A stretch of 64,000 nucleotides of DNA. Source: an uncultured Thermosynechococcus sp. (GTDB taxonomy: Bacteria > Cyanobacteriota > Cyanobacteriia > Thermosynechococcales > Thermosynechococcaceae). The stretch spans positions 1 through 64,000 of the forward strand of contig NZ_CALJEM010000007.1 of assembly GCF_938074695.1 (NCBI RefSeq), read 5' to 3'. The translations under genes were made by a program, and so were the position numbers. Of this stretch, positions 48,596 to 60,262 are shown piece by piece. The notes beneath the pieces were generated by a model. It was given only the letters and a program-made list of their open reading frames with translations, had not been told where the DNA came from and searched no databases. How positions within the stretch are numbered: position 1 is the stretch's first letter; the number at the start of each line of letters is the position of its first letter.

Positions 48596-49291
48596 ATGGA
48601 GCCGGTGATCCAAATTCAAGGCCTCAATCACTACTTTGGTCAAGGGCAACTGCGTAAGCAAATTCTCTTTAATTTACACGCTCGCATTGAAGCGGGTGAG
48701 ATTGTAATCATGACGGGGCCTTCAGGATCAGGGAAAACGACACTTTTAACCTTGATTGGTGCTTTGCGATCAGCTCAAGAGGGCAGTCTGCGGGTGCTTG
48801 GTCAGGAGCTACGCAACGCCACTAAAGAGCAGCAGATTCAAATCCGTCGTCAAACGGGCTACATCTTTCAAGGTCATAATCTGCTCCATGCCTTAACCGC
48901 TCGCCAAAATGTGCAGATGGCACTGGATTTGCAACCCCACCTGAGTCAACAGGAAGTCCGAGAACGGGTGGAAGCAATGCTCTGTGCCGTTGGCCTTGGA
49001 GAGCGCCTTGATTACTATCCCCATGAACTGTCGGGGGGACAAAAGCAACGAGTGGCGATCGCCCGCGCCCTAGTAGGACACCCAAAAATTGTACTTGCCG
49101 ATGAACCCACGGCTGCCCTTGATAAAAAATCTGGTCGCGATGTGGTGGAAATTATGCGTGCCCTCGCCCGCGAACAGGGCTGTACCATCCTAATTGTGAC
49201 GCACGACAACCGCATTCTCGATGTCGCCGATCGCATTATTCACATGGAAGATGGCCGTCTCTCGGAAACCACAATTGGCGTTTCTGCCTAA
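48596..49291 (+). CDS. devA: DevA-like ABC transporter ATPase
   Basis: A 231-residue ATP-binding subunit of the LolD/MacB subgroup. Walker A GPSGSGKTTLLTLIGALR, signature LSGGQKQRVAIARALVG, Walker B KIVLADEPTAALD and the switch histidine in LIVTHDNRILDVADRI are intact. It energises the DevB-DevC complex, which would connect to an outer-membrane TolC protein such as the one encoded at 61520. ATG 48596 follows devC by nine bases. Confidence 0.94.
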   Translation: MEPVIQIQGLNHYFGQGQLRKQILFNLHARIEAGEIVIMTGPSGSGKTTLLTLIGALRSAQEGSLRVLGQELRNATKEQQIQIRRQTGYIFQGHNLLHALTARQNVQMALDLQPHLSQQEVRERVEAMLCAVGLGERLDYYPHELSGGQKQRVAIARALVGHPKIVLADEPTAALDKKSGRDVVEIMRALAREQGCTILIVTHDNRILDVADRIIHMEDGRLSETTIGVSA

Positions 49292-49579
49292 CTTAGAATA
49301 GGAACAGCCGGCGCAGTATGAATCCGTTGAGGATATTTGCAGCTCCGCAGCAGACGCTACCGAGTTTAGACAGGGGCGATCGCCTCAGTCGCAAGGTCTT
49401 TGGGCGCCCCTATGCCCAATGTTTCTATATCAACTGAACTCATTGACGCAATCGTGTAGATGGCCTCCCCTGTGCAGGTAACGTCCCGCAGCCGTCCCCA
49501 GAGTCTCGTCATGGGCTGGTTGATGACCTTTGAAGCGGCAACGGCAAACGCCATGGTGCTCGATAATGCCACAGGGTGC

Positions 49580-49819
49580 TTAAAGGTTTATTGTCACTGT
49601 GGCGTTCAGGAATACTTGGTCTGAGTGGTACCGCACAAGTGGCCGATGACCACGGCATTTTTCGCAGTGTTTACTTCTACCCCTCGTGCAAGAAGCCTTG
49701 CAAACAGGATTGAAGTCGCGATCGCCCAAATAACGGTTCTGTGCTATGGTCATAGATAGCGGCTTGCAAGCGCAGCAGTGGCACTTGTCAACTCTTCTCA
49801 TTTCCAACAGCTTCATCAT
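49580..49819 (-). CDS. Possible cysteine-rich small protein (79 aa)
   Basis: A minus-strand frame starting with two tandem ATG codons and a GGAG about nine bases upstream. The product contains KCHCCACKPL, then VCKASCTRG and KHCEKCRGHR, i.e. several CxxC-like pairs that could bind zinc, and otherwise matches nothing I know. It would be transcribed away from rpoB, toward devA. The clear ribosome binding site is its only support; cysteine codons can also arise by chance on the reverse strand. Confidence 0.3.
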   Translation of the reverse strand: MMKLLEMRRVDKCHCCACKPLSMTIAQNRYLGDRDFNPVCKASCTRGRSKHCEKCRGHRPLVRYHSDQVFLNATVTINL

Positions 49820-49828
49820 GCCAGAAGT

Positions 49829-49863
49829 CTCCGGCGGCAGTCCTTGCCGTGAGCGGAGCTTTT
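49829..49863 (+). terminator. Hairpin with short T-run upstream of rpoB
   Basis: CTCCG (49829-49833) pairs with CGGAG (49854-49858), and inside it CGGCA (49835-49839) pairs with TGCCG (49845-49849). CTTTTGG follows. It could end any plus-strand transcript from the gap, or on the minus strand lie in the leader of the cysteine-rich ORF. Confidence 0.4.
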
Positions 49864-49870
49864 GGTGTGC

Positions 49871-49900
49871 TTGACAAAGCGATGCCTCCTCGCTTAAGAT
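49871..49900 (+). promoter_or_regulatory. Sigma-70 type promoter of rpoB
   Basis: TTGACA (49871-49876) and TAAGAT (49895-49900) are separated by 18 bases, close to the consensus for the primary sigma factor. The start of transcription would be near 49907, 34 bases before the rpoB ATG. Confidence 0.7.
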
Positions 49901-49940
49901 GCAAGATCCGCGTTTTAGCGATACCCTCTAGAGGATATAC

Positions 49941-52900
49941 ATGGCTAGTAATCAGATTTACACGCCACCCGCCTTTACCTTGCCAGACCTTGTCGAGATT
50001 CAGCGGGCCAGTTTCCGATGGTTTCTTGAAGAAGGCCTCATTGAAGAGCTAGAGAGTTTTTCCCCAATTACGGATTATACCGGCAAAATTGAGTTGCACT
50101 TTTTGGCCAAGGACTACAGACTCAAGGAGCCGAAGTATAGCGTTGATGAGGCCAAGCGGCGGGATGCCACCTATTCGATGCAGATGTATGTCCCGACTCG
50201 CCTCATTAACAAAGAAAATGGCAATATCATTGACCAAGATGTCTTCATCGGCGATCTGCCCTTGATGACAGACCGTGGCACGTTTATCATTAACGGTGCC
50301 GAGCGTGTCATTGTCAACCAAATTGTCCGCAGTCCCGGTGTTTACTACAAATCAGAAACCGACAAAAATGGTCGCCGCACCTACAATGCCAGTCTCATCC
50401 CCAACCGAGGTGCTTGGTTAAAGTTTGAAACAGACAAAAACGATCTGCTCTGGGTACGCATTGACAAAACCCGCAAGCTCTCAGCACATGTCCTTCTCAA
50501 AGCCTTAGGTCTCACTGATAGCGAAATCCTAGAGCGGTTGCGTCACCCGGAGTACTACCAAAAAACCGTTGAAAAAGAAGGCAAATTCTCCGAAGAAGAT
50601 GCCCTTATTGAGCTGTACAAAAAACTGCGCCCAGGGGAGCCACCCACAGTTTCAGGGGGACAACAGCTTCTGGAGTCGCGCTTCTTTGATCCCAAGCGCT
50701 ATGACCTTGGTCGGGTTGGCCGCTACAAGCTCAACCGCAAGCTGCAATTGAATATTCCCGATACGGTGCGCATCCTCACCCCAGAGGACATTCTGGCGGC
50801 CATTGATTATCTGATTAACCTACAGTTTGATCTGGGAACGGTGGATGACATTGACCACTTGGGCAACCGCCGCGTTCGCTCGGTGGGTGAATTGCTGCAA
50901 AACCAAGTGCGCGTTGGCCTCAATCGCCTGGAGCGCATTATTCGCGAGCGGATGACGGTGTCGGACACCGATTCTTTAACCCCCACTTCGCTAGTGAATC
51001 CGAAGCCCTTGGTGGCGGCCATTAAGGAATTCTTTGGCTCCAGCCAGCTTTCCCAGTTTATGGATCAAACCAACCCCCTTGCGGAACTCACCCATAAACG
51101 GCGCTTGAGTGCCCTTGGCCCCGGTGGGCTTACCCGTGAACGGGCAGGTTTTGCAGTGCGGGATATTCACCCTAGCCACTATGGCCGCATTTGTCCCATT
51201 GAAACCCCTGAAGGTCCCAATGCTGGGCTGATTGGTTCCTTGGCTACCCATGCCCGTGTCAATGAGTATGGCTTTATTGAGACGCCCTTTTATCCCGTGA
51301 AGGATGGCCGCGTTCTCAAAGATCAGCCGCCTGTTTATATGACCGCTGACGAAGAGGACGACAAACGGGTGGCACCAGGGGATGTGCCCACTGATGAGAA
51401 CGGCTACATCTTGGGGGATGTGGTACCTGTGCGCTATCGCCAAGATTTCACCACCACCACCCCCGATCAAGTGGACTACGTGGCGGTTTCACCAGTGCAG
51501 ATTATCTCCGTGGCCACCTCCTTAATTCCCTTCCTAGAGCACGATGATGCCAACCGTGCCCTCATGGGATCTAACATGCAACGGCAGGCGGTGCCATTGT
51601 TGCGTCCCCAGCGTCCTTTGGTGGGTACGGGTCTAGAAGCTCAGGCAGCACGGGACTCCGGGATGGTAGTCCTCAGTCAGACCAATGGCGTTGTCACCTA
51701 TGTGGATGCCAACCAAATTCGCATTAAGACCGATCATGGCCCTGAGATTACCTACACGCTGCAAAAGTACGAGCGTTCCAACCAAGATACCTGCTTGAAT
51801 CAACGCCCCATTGTCTTTGTGGGCGATCGCGTCCAAGCGGGACAAGTGATTGCCGATGGCTCCGCCACCGAGGGGGGAGAACTCGCCCTTGGCCAAAACA
51901 TCCTTGTGGCCTACATGCCGTGGGAAGGCTACAACTACGAAGACGCCATCCTCATCAGCGAACGGCTGGTGCAAGAGGATGTCTATACCTCCATTCACAT
52001 TGAGAAGTATGAAATCGAGGCACGACAAACCAAACTCGGACCTGAGGAGATTACCCGCGAAGTGCCCAACGTCTCGGAAGATGCCCTGCGGCAATTGGAT
52101 GAAAACGGCATTATCCGCATCGGTGCCTATGTAGAGGCAGGGGATATTCTCGTCGGGAAAGTCACTCCCAAAGGGGAATCGGATCAGCCCCCCGAAGAAA
52201 AACTGCTGCGGGCCATCTTTGGTGAAAAAGCACGGGATGTGCGGGATAACTCGCTGCGGGTGCCCAATGGTGAAAAAGGTCGCGTGGTGGATGTGCGCGT
52301 CTTTACCCGTGAGCAGGGGGATGAGCTGCCGCCTGGCGCCAATATGGTGGTGCGCGTCTATGTGGCGCAGAAGCGCAAAATCCAAGTGGGGGATAAAATG
52401 GCCGGTCGCCACGGCAACAAAGGGATTATTTCCCGAATTCTCCCTGTGGAGGATATGCCCTTCCTGCCCGATGGCCGTCCTGTAGATATTGTCCTCAATC
52501 CTTTGGGGGTACCCTCGCGGATGAATGTGGGGCAAGTTTATGAGTGCTTGTTGGGCTGGGCTGGCGAATGCTTGGGTCGCCGCTTCAAAATTACTCCCTT
52601 TGATGAAATGCATGGCAAGGAGAAATCCCGCGAAACCGTCCATGCCAAGCTGAAAGAAGCCAAAGAAGTCACGGGTCAAGATTGGGTCTTTAATGAGAAC
52701 GACCCAGGCAAAATGGTGGTCTATGATGGCCGCACCGGTGAACCCTTTGACCGCCCAGTAACGGTGGGGATAGCCTATATGCTGAAGCTCGTGCACTTGG
52801 TGGACGATAAAATCCATGCCCGCTCCACGGGTCCTTACTCCTTGGTGACTCAACAGCCCCTCGGTGGTAAAGCGCAGCAAGGGGGTCAGCGGTTTGGCGA

Positions 52901-53267
52901 AATGGAGGTGTGGGCACTGGAGGCCTATGGTGCTGCCTATACCCTCCAAGAGTTGCTAACGGTCAAGTCCGATGATATGCAAGGACGCAATGAAGCCCTC
53001 AATGCCATTGTCAAGGGTCAATCCATTCCCCGACCGGGCACGCCGGAATCCTTTAAGGTGCTGATGCGGGAGCTGCAATCCCTGTGCTTGGATATTTCCG
53101 TGCGCAAGGCCAGTATTCCCAGCTTTGATGACGATGGGGAAACAAAACCTGATCCCGAGGTGGATTTGATGGTGGATGCCACTCCTCGCCGCACGCCGCC
53201 CCGGCCCACCATTGACTACAGTGCCCTTGATGACGCAGACGATAAAGAAGGGGCAACAACCTTCTAG
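49941..53267 (+). CDS. rpoB: DNA-directed RNA polymerase subunit beta
   Basis: A 1108-residue beta subunit, the shorter cyanobacterial form. The rifampicin-region [70 protein letters not shown] and the C-terminal [21 protein letters not shown] are all present. It forms the active centre with RpoC1/RpoC2. ATG 49941 fits the start [17 protein letters not shown]. It begins the rpoB-rpoC1-rpoC2 operon, with 75 bases to rpoC1. Confidence 0.99.
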   Translation: MASNQIYTPPAFTLPDLVEIQRASFRWFLEEGLIEELESFSPITDYTGKIELHFLAKDYRLKEPKYSVDEAKRRDATYSMQMYVPTRLINKENGNIIDQDVFIGDLPLMTDRGTFIINGAERVIVNQIVRSPGVYYKSETDKNGRRTYNASLIPNRGAWLKFETDKNDLLWVRIDKTRKLSAHVLLKALGLTDSEILERLRHPEYYQKTVEKEGKFSEEDALIELYKKLRPGEPPTVSGGQQLLESRFFDPKRYDLGRVGRYKLNRKLQLNIPDTVRILTPEDILAAIDYLINLQFDLGTVDDIDHLGNRRVRSVGELLQNQVRVGLNRLERIIRERMTVSDTDSLTPTSLVNPKPLVAAIKEFFGSSQLSQFMDQTNPLAELTHKRRLSALGPGGLTRERAGFAVRDIHPSHYGRICPIETPEGPNAGLIGSLATHARVNEYGFIETPFYPVKDGRVLKDQPPVYMTADEEDDKRVAPGDVPTDENGYILGDVVPVRYRQDFTTTTPDQVDYVAVSPVQIISVATSLIPFLEHDDANRALMGSNMQRQAVPLLRPQRPLVGTGLEAQAARDSGMVVLSQTNGVVTYVDANQIRIKTDHGPEITYTLQKYERSNQDTCLNQRPIVFVGDRVQAGQVIADGSATEGGELALGQNILVAYMPWEGYNYEDAILISERLVQEDVYTSIHIEKYEIEARQTKLGPEEITREVPNVSEDALRQLDENGIIRIGAYVEAGDILVGKVTPKGESDQPPEEKLLRAIFGEKARDVRDNSLRVPNGEKGRVVDVRVFTREQGDELPPGANMVVRVYVAQKRKIQVGDKMAGRHGNKGIISRILPVEDMPFLPDGRPVDIVLNPLGVPSRMNVGQVYECLLGWAGECLGRRFKITPFDEMHGKEKSRETVHAKLKEAKEVTGQDWVFNENDPGKMVVYDGRTGEPFDRPVTVGIAYMLKLVHLVDDKIHARSTGPYSLVTQQPLGGKAQQGGQRFGEMEVWALEAYGAAYTLQELLTVKSDDMQGRNEALNAIVKGQSIPRPGTPESFKVLMRELQSLCLDISVRKASIPSFDDDGETKPDPEVDLMVDATPRRTPPRPTIDYSALDDADDKEGATTF

Positions 53268-53342
53268 ACACGCGGCACCTATTCAGCTTGTTGGGGGCGA
53301 TCGCCCCCTCGAACCATTCATTGCCAAAGGATTTGTGAGTTT

Positions 53343-55211
53343 ATGCCCAGAATCGAGCAACGCTTTGATTATGTAAAAGTGTCTCTCGCGTCACCGGAGC
53401 GCATCATCCAATGGGGTCAGCGCACGCTCCCCAACGGTCAAGTAGTGGGCGAGGTCACTAAGCCAGAAACCATCAACTACCGTACGCTCAAGCCGGAGAT
53501 GGATGGCCTCTTCTGCGAGCGGATTTTTGGTCCCGCCAAGGATTGGGAATGTCACTGCGGTAAGTATAAGCGGGTGCGCCATCGTGGCATTGTCTGCGAA
53601 CGCTGTGGCGTTGAGGTCACCGAATCGCGGGTGCGGCGGCATCGCATGGGCTACATCAAATTGGCCGCCCCTGTCACCCATGTGTGGTACCTGAAAGGGA
53701 TTCCCAGCTACATGGCTATCCTACTGGATATGCCACTGCGGGATGTGGAGCAGATTGTCTATTTCAACTCCTATGTGGTGCTCAATCCCGGCAATCACCC
53801 TGCCCTCAGCTACAAGCAGCTCCTGAGCGAAGATCAGTGGCAGGAAATCGAAGAAGAGATCTACAGCGAGGACTCGGAGCTAGAGGGCATCGAAGTGGGC
53901 ATTGGGGCGGAAGCTATTCAACGCCTGCTTCAGGATTTGGATTTGCAAGCGGAGGCCGACCAGCTGCGGCAAGAAATCCTCAACGCCAAGGGGCAAAAAC
54001 GCGCCAAGCTGATCAAACGGCTGCGGGTTATTGATAACTTTATTGCCACTGGCGCAAAGCCGGAATGGATGGTGTTGACGGTGATTCCCGTTCTTCCACC
54101 GGATCTACGGCCAATGGTGCAACTGGATGGGGGACGCTTTGCCACCTCTGACCTCAATGACTTGTACCGCCGTGTCATTAACCGCAACAATCGCCTTGCC
54201 CGTCTCCAAGAAATCCTTGCGCCAGAAATTATTGTCCGCAATGAGAAGCGGATGTTGCAGGAGGCGGTGGATGCCCTGATTGATAATGGTCGTCGCGGGC
54301 GCACGGTGGTGGGTGCCAATAACCGTCCCCTCAAGTCCCTTTCGGACATTATTGAGGGCAAACAGGGGCGCTTCCGCCAAAACCTCCTGGGGAAACGGGT
54401 GGACTACTCGGGTCGTTCGGTAATTGTGGTGGGGCCAAAGCTGCAAATGCACCAATGCGGCTTGCCTCGGGAAATGGCCATTGAACTCTTCCAGCCCTTT
54501 GTGATTCACCGCCTGATTCGTCAGCAAATTGTCAACAACATTAAGGCGGCGAAGCGGCTGATTCAGCGGAATGACCCCCAAGTTTGGGATGTGCTGGAGC
54601 AGGTGATTGAGGGTCATCCCGTGTTGCTCAACCGCGCGCCGACACTCCACCGTTTGGGGATTCAGGCCTTTGAGCCAATTCTGGTGGAGGGGCGAGCCAT
54701 TCAACTGCACCCCTTGGTGTGTCCTGCCTTCAACGCAGACTTTGACGGCGACCAAATGGCAGTGCACGTGCCCCTTTCAATTGAGGCACAGGCGGAGGCG
54801 CGGATGCTAATGTTGGCCTCGAACAATATCCTGTCGCCGGCCACAGGCAAGCCAATTATTACCCCTAGCCAAGATATGGTTTTGGGCTGCTATTACTTGA
54901 CCGCAGAAAATCCGAAGCTGCCCGACTATGGCGATCGCTACTATGCCAACCTCCAAGACGTGGTCATGGCCTACGAACAGGGACACTTACCCCTCCATGC
55001 CTTTGTCTGGGTGCGCTACGACGGTGAGGTGGACGATGGCGACACCGGTGAACCCCAGATTACGACCTATGAAGATGGCTGCCGTTTGCTGGAGTACCCC
55101 CTGCGGCGGGTCAAGGAGGATGCCAACGGCCAAGTGATTTCCCAATACATCCGCACCACCCCCGGCCGCATCATCTACAACCAAACGATTCAAGAAGCCC
55201 TAGCCAGTTAA
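53343..55211 (+). CDS. rpoC1: DNA-directed RNA polymerase subunit gamma (RpoC1)
   Basis: A 622-residue N-terminal half of beta-prime, separate as in all cyanobacteria and plastids. The zinc-binding CxC...CxxC cluster ([14 protein letters not shown] then CERCG) lies near residues 70-90, the clamp and rudder regions follow, and the catalytic metal motif [12 protein letters not shown] is intact near 465-475. It is followed 19 bases later by rpoC2, so translation of the two halves is probably coordinated. Confidence 0.99.
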   Translation: MPRIEQRFDYVKVSLASPERIIQWGQRTLPNGQVVGEVTKPETINYRTLKPEMDGLFCERIFGPAKDWECHCGKYKRVRHRGIVCERCGVEVTESRVRRHRMGYIKLAAPVTHVWYLKGIPSYMAILLDMPLRDVEQIVYFNSYVVLNPGNHPALSYKQLLSEDQWQEIEEEIYSEDSELEGIEVGIGAEAIQRLLQDLDLQAEADQLRQEILNAKGQKRAKLIKRLRVIDNFIATGAKPEWMVLTVIPVLPPDLRPMVQLDGGRFATSDLNDLYRRVINRNNRLARLQEILAPEIIVRNEKRMLQEAVDALIDNGRRGRTVVGANNRPLKSLSDIIEGKQGRFRQNLLGKRVDYSGRSVIVVGPKLQMHQCGLPREMAIELFQPFVIHRLIRQQIVNNIKAAKRLIQRNDPQVWDVLEQVIEGHPVLLNRAPTLHRLGIQAFEPILVEGRAIQLHPLVCPAFNADFDGDQMAVHVPLSIEAQAEARMLMLASNNILSPATGKPIITPSQDMVLGCYYLTAENPKLPDYGDRYYANLQDVVMAYEQGHLPLHAFVWVRYDGEVDDGDTGEPQITTYEDGCRLLEYPLRRVKEDANGQVISQYIRTTPGRIIYNQTIQEALAS

Positions 55212-55230
55212 TTTGGGAGACCCCAACACC

Positions 55231-58200
55231 ATGAGTGAGAAAAAGCCTGTTTTCTTTAACCGCACTATTGACAAAAAAGGTTTGCGGGACCTGATTGCTT
55301 GGTCGTTCAGCAACTTTGGCACCGCCCGCACAGCGGAAATGGCGGATAAAGTCAAAGACCTTGGCTTTCGCTATGCCACCCGCGCCGGCGTTTCCATCAG
55401 TGTGGATGACCTGCTCGTTCCGCCGAAAAAACAAGAACTCCTTGAAGCGGCAGAAAAAGAAATTAAAACCGCCCAAGAGCGCTACTCGCGGGGGGAAATT
55501 ACGGAGGTCGAACGCTTCCAGAAGGTGATTGACACGTGGAACACCACCAATGAAGAGCTAAAAAACGAAGTGGTGCGCCATTTCCAAAACACCGATGTTC
55601 TCAACTCCGTCTATATGATGGCTTTTTCCGGCGCACGGGGGAATCTCTCGCAGGTGCGTCAGTTGGTGGGAATGCGCGGGTTGATGGCCAATCCCCAAGG
55701 GGAAATCATTGACCTGCCGATTAAAACCAACTTCCGCGAAGGGCTGACGGTAACAGAGTACATCATCTCCTCCTACGGTGCCCGCAAGGGGTTGGTGGAT
55801 ACGGCACTGCGGACAGCGGACTCCGGTTACCTGACCCGTCGCCTAGTGGATGTGGCTCAAGATGTGATTATCCGCGAAGAGGATTGTGAAACGCAGCGGG
55901 GGATTACCCTCCGCAGTATGACGGTGGGAGACAAGGTACTGTCTCTGGAGGATCGGCTTTTGGGGCGGGTGGTACTTAATGATGTTCGCCATCCGCAGAC
56001 GGGCGAAGTGCTGGTGGCCAAAAATCAAGCCATCTCCGCCGATCTCGCCAAAAAAATCGTCAATGCGGGTATCGAAGAAGTGGTGGTGCGATCGCCCCTC
56101 ACCTGCGAGGCCACTGGCTCGGTTTGTCGTCTCTGCTACGGCTGGAGTCTTGCCCATGCCAAATTGGTGGATATGGGAGAAGCCGTAGGAATTATTGCGG
56201 CTCAATCCATTGGCGAACCCGGTACGCAGCTGACGATGCGCACGTTCCACACAGGAGGTGTGTTTACGGGGGAAGTGGCTCGCCAAGAACGCGCGCCCTT
56301 TGCCGGCACTGTGGAGTACAGCAAGAAATTACGGGTACGCCCCCACCGCACCCGCCACGGGGATGAGGCCTTTATTGTCGAAAGTGCCGGCAAGCTGGTG
56401 GTTAAAAACCCTCAGCAAACCCAAGAGTTTGATCTTCCCCAAGGGTCAATTGTACTGGTGGAAGATGGGGAAGCCGTTGAAGCAGGTCAACTTTTGGTAG
56501 AGGTGGCTCAAGCCAGCCGCAGTGTCCGCAAGGCGGTAGAAAAGGTGACCAAGGATGTGGCCTCCGATTTGGCGGGTCAAGTGAAGTTTGTTAACCTTGA
56601 GGTCGAGGAAAAGCGCGATCGCCAAGGCACAACCACGCGCATTGCCCCCAAAGGTGGCTTGATTTGGGTACTCTCCGGCGAAGTCTATAATCTGCCCCCC
56701 GGTGCTGAGCCCGTTGTTAAAAATGGCGATCGCATCGAAGCCGGTGCCGTCCTGGCAGAAACCACAGTGAAAACAGAACATGGGGGCGTCGTGCGTCTTC
56801 CAGAGCAACAGGACAGTAAGGGGGGGCGCGAGGTGGAAATCATTACCGCCTCTGTAATGCTCGATAAAGCCAAGGTGCTCAAAGAAACGCAGCAAGGCCG
56901 CGAGCACTACATTATTGAAACTCCCACTGGCCAGCGTTTTTCCCTGAAAGCGGCTCCCGGTACAAAAGTGGCCAATGGTCAAGTGGTGGCCGAACTGATT
57001 GACGATCGCTACCACACCACCACCGGCGGTATTCTCAAGTACGCCGACATCGAAGTGGCCAAAAAGGGCAAAGCTAAACAGGGTTACGAAGTCCTCAAGG
57101 GGGGAACGCTCCTGTGGATTCCCGAAGAAACCCATGAGGTGAACAAGGATATTTCCCTGCTGATGGTGGAGGACAACCAATACGTCGAGGCGGGCACTGA
57201 GGTTGTCAAGGACATCTTCTGCCAAAACAGCGGTGTCGTCGAAGTTATCCAGAAAAACGATATTCTACGGGAAATTATCATCAAGCCCGGTGAACTTCAC
57301 CTTGTGGACGATCCGGAGGCCGCACGACTAAAACATGGCACCTTAGCGCGTCCCGGTGAAGAGGTACTCCCCGGCCTTGTGGTCGAAGCCCTCTCGCAAG
57401 TGGATTATCTGGAAGACACACCGGAAGGGCCGGCAATTCTGCTGCGCCCCGTCCAAGAATTTAGCGTTCCCGATGAGCCATCGGTCCCCAGCCAAGATTC
57501 CAGTGATAGCTCAGGGCAATCCATTCGCCTGCGAGCTGTACAGCGGTTGCCTTACAAACACGATGAGCGGGTCAAATCTGTAGATGGGGTTGATCTGCTG
57601 CGGACACAATTAGTCCTTGAAATTGGCAGCGAAGCGCCCCAACTGGCCGCCGACATTGAAATTGTGAAGGACGAAGTGGATCCAGACGCCCAGCGGCTGC
57701 AACTGGTGATTCTTGAATCCTTGGTGATTCGCCGTGACATTGCTGCGGATCAAACCCAAGGTAGTACGTTTACTTCCCTTCTTGTCAAAGATGGCGATCA
57801 CATTGGCCCTGGTGCCGTGATTGCCCGGACAGACATCAAGGCCAAGCAGGCGGGTGAGGTGCAGGGCATCTTGCGCAGTGGTGAATCGGTTCGCCGCATT
57901 CTGGTCGTTACCGACAGCGATCGCCTGCGGATCGAGACTAACGGGGCTAAACCCACGGTCAAAGTTGGCGATCTCGTGCGTCCGGGCGATGAACTTGCCA
58001 AGGGAGTGATGGCTCCAGAAACAGCGGCAGTCATGGCAGTGGCCGATGACCACGTGATCCTGCGCCTAGCCCGTCCCTACCTTGTCTCGCCGGGGGCAGT
58101 GCTGCAAATTGAAGACGGTGATCTTGTGCAGCGGGGGGATAACCTTGCCCTGCTGGTCTTTGAGCGGGCAAAAACAGGTGACATCATCCAAGGGTTACCT

Positions 58201-59205
58201 CGGATTGAAGAACTCCTTGAAGCGCGCCATCCCAAGGAAAAATGTGTGCTGGCCGTGCGCCCCGGTACTTGTCAAGTCACCTACAACAGTGATGATAGTG
58301 TAGATATCAAAGTCATTGAAGAGGATGGCACGATTCAGGAATACCCTGTTCTCCCTGGCCAAAACCCCTTGGTGGTGGATGGTCAAAAGGTCAATTTAGC
58401 TGACCCCCTCACCGATGGGCCTGTGGATCCCCACGACATCCTCTCAATTTACTTTGAGTACTACAAACCCCAGGGGTTACTCAAAGCTGCCCAAATCAGC
58501 TTTGAAAAGGTGCAGTCATTTTTGGTCAACGAAGTGCAGTCGGTGTACCTGACCCAAGGGATTGAGATTTCCGATAAGCACATTGAGATTATTGTCCGCC
58601 AGATGACCTCAAAAGTGCGAATTGAGGATGCCGGCGACACAATTTTGCTGTCTGGTGAACTGATGAATCTGCGCCAAGCAGAGCAGGCCAACGAGCCTAT
58701 GGCACTGACAGGGGGCGCCCCTGCTCAATACATTCCCGTCCTCTTGGGAATTACCAAGGCCTCGCTGAATACCGACAGCTTTATTTCAGCAGCCAGTTTC
58801 CAAGAGACAACGCGCGTGCTGACAGAAGCCGCCATTGAAGGCAAGTCCGATTGGCTGCGGGGACTCAAGGAAAACGTGATCATCGGCCGTCTCATCCCTG
58901 CGGGCACCGGCTTCAACAGCTACGAGGAAAGTAGCGATGGTGACGAGGAGTGGGAAGAAGGTGAAGAGCGTTTGGGACAAACCCACGTGATTACTCCTGA
59001 ACCTGAACCTCCATCCATGACCATCAATCCTGCGGCTGACCTCGGTGAGGATGTCCTCATTGACGACGAAACCGCGCCCCACGTGATTGAAAAAATCACT
59101 GGACGAACTCGCGATTTTGAATTCGCCAGTAGTGATGCTGACAATGAGGAGGAACTCGCAGAGGAGGAGGACTATGGGGACGAAGAGGAAGAAGATACCT
59201 TCTAA
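55231..59205 (+). CDS. rpoC2: DNA-directed RNA polymerase subunit beta-prime (RpoC2)
   Basis: A 1324-residue C-terminal half of beta-prime. It contains the second zinc-binding cluster (CETQRG then [13 protein letters not shown]), the bridge helix/trigger-loop region [17 protein letters not shown], and, inside the trigger loop region, the very large cyanobacterial insertion of repeated sandwich-barrel-hybrid modules (about 345-980). The C-terminal core resumes with [17 protein letters not shown] and [32 protein letters not shown] and ends in an acidic Asp/Glu tail. The start was set at ATG 55231 with GGGAG upstream, not the TTG at 55213. Confidence 0.99.
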   Translation: MSEKKPVFFNRTIDKKGLRDLIAWSFSNFGTARTAEMADKVKDLGFRYATRAGVSISVDDLLVPPKKQELLEAAEKEIKTAQERYSRGEITEVERFQKVIDTWNTTNEELKNEVVRHFQNTDVLNSVYMMAFSGARGNLSQVRQLVGMRGLMANPQGEIIDLPIKTNFREGLTVTEYIISSYGARKGLVDTALRTADSGYLTRRLVDVAQDVIIREEDCETQRGITLRSMTVGDKVLSLEDRLLGRVVLNDVRHPQTGEVLVAKNQAISADLAKKIVNAGIEEVVVRSPLTCEATGSVCRLCYGWSLAHAKLVDMGEAVGIIAAQSIGEPGTQLTMRTFHTGGVFTGEVARQERAPFAGTVEYSKKLRVRPHRTRHGDEAFIVESAGKLVVKNPQQTQEFDLPQGSIVLVEDGEAVEAGQLLVEVAQASRSVRKAVEKVTKDVASDLAGQVKFVNLEVEEKRDRQGTTTRIAPKGGLIWVLSGEVYNLPPGAEPVVKNGDRIEAGAVLAETTVKTEHGGVVRLPEQQDSKGGREVEIITASVMLDKAKVLKETQQGREHYIIETPTGQRFSLKAAPGTKVANGQVVAELIDDRYHTTTGGILKYADIEVAKKGKAKQGYEVLKGGTLLWIPEETHEVNKDISLLMVEDNQYVEAGTEVVKDIFCQNSGVVEVIQKNDILREIIIKPGELHLVDDPEAARLKHGTLARPGEEVLPGLVVEALSQVDYLEDTPEGPAILLRPVQEFSVPDEPSVPSQDSSDSSGQSIRLRAVQRLPYKHDERVKSVDGVDLLRTQLVLEIGSEAPQLAADIEIVKDEVDPDAQRLQLVILESLVIRRDIAADQTQGSTFTSLLVKDGDHIGPGAVIARTDIKAKQAGEVQGILRSGESVRRILVVTDSDRLRIETNGAKPTVKVGDLVRPGDELAKGVMAPETAAVMAVADDHVILRLARPYLVSPGAVLQIEDGDLVQRGDNLALLVFERAKTGDIIQGLPRIEELLEARHPKEKCVLAVRPGTCQVTYNSDDSVDIKVIEEDGTIQEYPVLPGQNPLVVDGQKVNLADPLTDGPVDPHDILSIYFEYYKPQGLLKAAQISFEKVQSFLVNEVQSVYLTQGIEISDKHIEIIVRQMTSKVRIEDAGDTILLSGELMNLRQAEQANEPMALTGGAPAQYIPVLLGITKASLNTDSFISAASFQETTRVLTEAAIEGKSDWLRGLKENVIIGRLIPAGTGFNSYEESSDGDEEWEEGEERLGQTHVITPEPEPPSMTINPAADLGEDVLIDDETAPHVIEKITGRTRDFEFASSDADNEEELAEEEDYGDEEEEDTF

Positions 59206-59229
59206 CTAGAATCTCCTCCGTTGTGAAGA

Positions 59230-59307
59230 AAGCTACGGTGGGGCTTGGCACCCAATTCAGTCCTGATCCGAGGACAGGCTCAGAGGTGTACTCGCCGTAG
59301 CTTTTTT
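59230..59307 (+). terminator. Branched terminator after rpoC2
   Basis: AAGCTACGG (59230-59238) pairs perfectly with CCGTAGCTT (59295-59303), and the T-run continues to 59307. The 56-base interior forms at least one further hairpin, GTCCT-GATCCG-AGGAC, and possibly GGG-CTTGGCA-CCC, so the RNA end would be a multi-branched structure rather than a simple stem. It ends the rpoBC1C2 operon. Confidence 0.65.
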
Positions 59308-59426
59308 AGTTGCAGGTCAGTTTCGGAGCATACCGAATGGCACAGCAAGTTTTTGCAAAGATGCTAGAAACCCTTGCCATACCCTAAAATTGGCAGTGAA
59401 GAGGTCAAAGTAAAAGCCGCAATTTT

Positions 59427-60254
59427 ATGCCTGTTTCAGCATATTCCAGCCTCAGGGCCGATCAGTTTCGTCATCCCCGCGATCGCGAGGCCACCCAAGC
59501 GCTCCAGCAACTGCCGGGGTTGGACATTCTTGTGCGATCGCTCCTAGGTTCTGTAGCGGAGCAGGCCTTTTACCTTGAGAACATTGGCAGTAGTCTGCGC
59601 CTCGGTGAACAACAACTGCCAGAAATTTATGCCCTTCATCTGGAGGCGTGCCGTATCTTAGGCTTAGAACCGCCGCAGCTTTATCTTAAACAACATCCCG
59701 TTCCCAATGCCTATACCTTTGCGATGCAGGGCAAGCAGCCCTTTGTGGTACTGCACTCCTCCCTTGTGGAGTTACTGACACCCAAGGAATTGCAGGCGGT
59801 GCTGGCCCACGAGCTAGGGCATCTGAAGTGTGAGCATGGGGTGTATCTAACCATCGCCAACCTGCTGCTTTTTGCCACCAGTCAACTTTCCCCTTGGGGT
59901 CTGCTCGTAGCCCAAGTTTTACAAACTCAATTGATGCATTGGCTGCGCTGTGCGGAACTCACCTGCGATCGCGCTGCACTGTTAGTCACCCAAGACCCGC
60001 GGATTGTAGCCTCGGTGCTTATGAAACTCTGTGGTGGCTCGCCGCAGTGGAGCGATCGCCTGAATCTGGATGCCTTTATTGCCCAAGCACGGGCGTATGA
60101 CGCTGCCGATCGCGGCTGGTACAGTCTTTTTAAGGAAGTGCAGGCCACGCAGCTCACTCACCCCCTCCCTGTGCTGCGGGCACGGGAAATTCTCAATTGG
60201 GCGGAAACCCAGCAGTACGATCGCCTTGTGAAACAGCTCCACCCTACTTCCTAA
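59427..60254 (+). CDS. M48 family zinc metallopeptidase
   Basis: A 275-residue peptidase with the zinc-binding HELGH at residues 128-132 and a probable third ligand glutamate in CAELTCDRAALL. A hydrophobic segment after the active site (YLTIANLLLFATSQLSPWGLLVAQVL) resembles the membrane hairpins of HtpX/Ste24 relatives. Upstream it has PNAYTFAMQGKQPFVVLHSSLVELL, typical of cyanobacterial M48 proteins. The substrate is unknown; membrane protein quality control is likely. It ends nine bases from the convergent HAS-barrel gene. Confidence 0.9.
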   Translation: MPVSAYSSLRADQFRHPRDREATQALQQLPGLDILVRSLLGSVAEQAFYLENIGSSLRLGEQQLPEIYALHLEACRILGLEPPQLYLKQHPVPNAYTFAMQGKQPFVVLHSSLVELLTPKELQAVLAHELGHLKCEHGVYLTIANLLLFATSQLSPWGLLVAQVLQTQLMHWLRCAELTCDRAALLVTQDPRIVASVLMKLCGGSPQWSDRLNLDAFIAQARAYDAADRGWYSLFKEVQATQLTHPLPVLRAREILNWAETQQYDRLVKQLHPTS

Positions 60255-60262
60255 AACCCCGG

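Larger units (their letters stand above)
49292..49940. other. 650-base gap upstream of rpoB with only doubtful small ORFs
   Basis: No recognisable gene. Plus-strand frames 49318-49437 (39 codons) and 49460-49624 (54 codons, ending CLKVYCHCGVQEYLV) are open but lack ribosome binding sites. A minus-strand cysteine-rich frame at 49580-49819 is listed separately. A hairpin and the rpoB promoter occupy the last 110 bases. The stretch could be a degenerated mobile element or an unrecognised RNA locus. Confidence 0.5.

Noticed and set aside
51633-52949. A 438-codon open frame antisense to rpoB
   Set aside because: It lies fully inside rpoB on the opposite strand, shows no family motif and has the composition expected from the reverse complement of GC-biased codons.
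54105-54767. A 220-codon frame antisense to rpoC1
   Set aside because: Fully contained in conserved rpoC1 sequence and lacks protein-like motifs.
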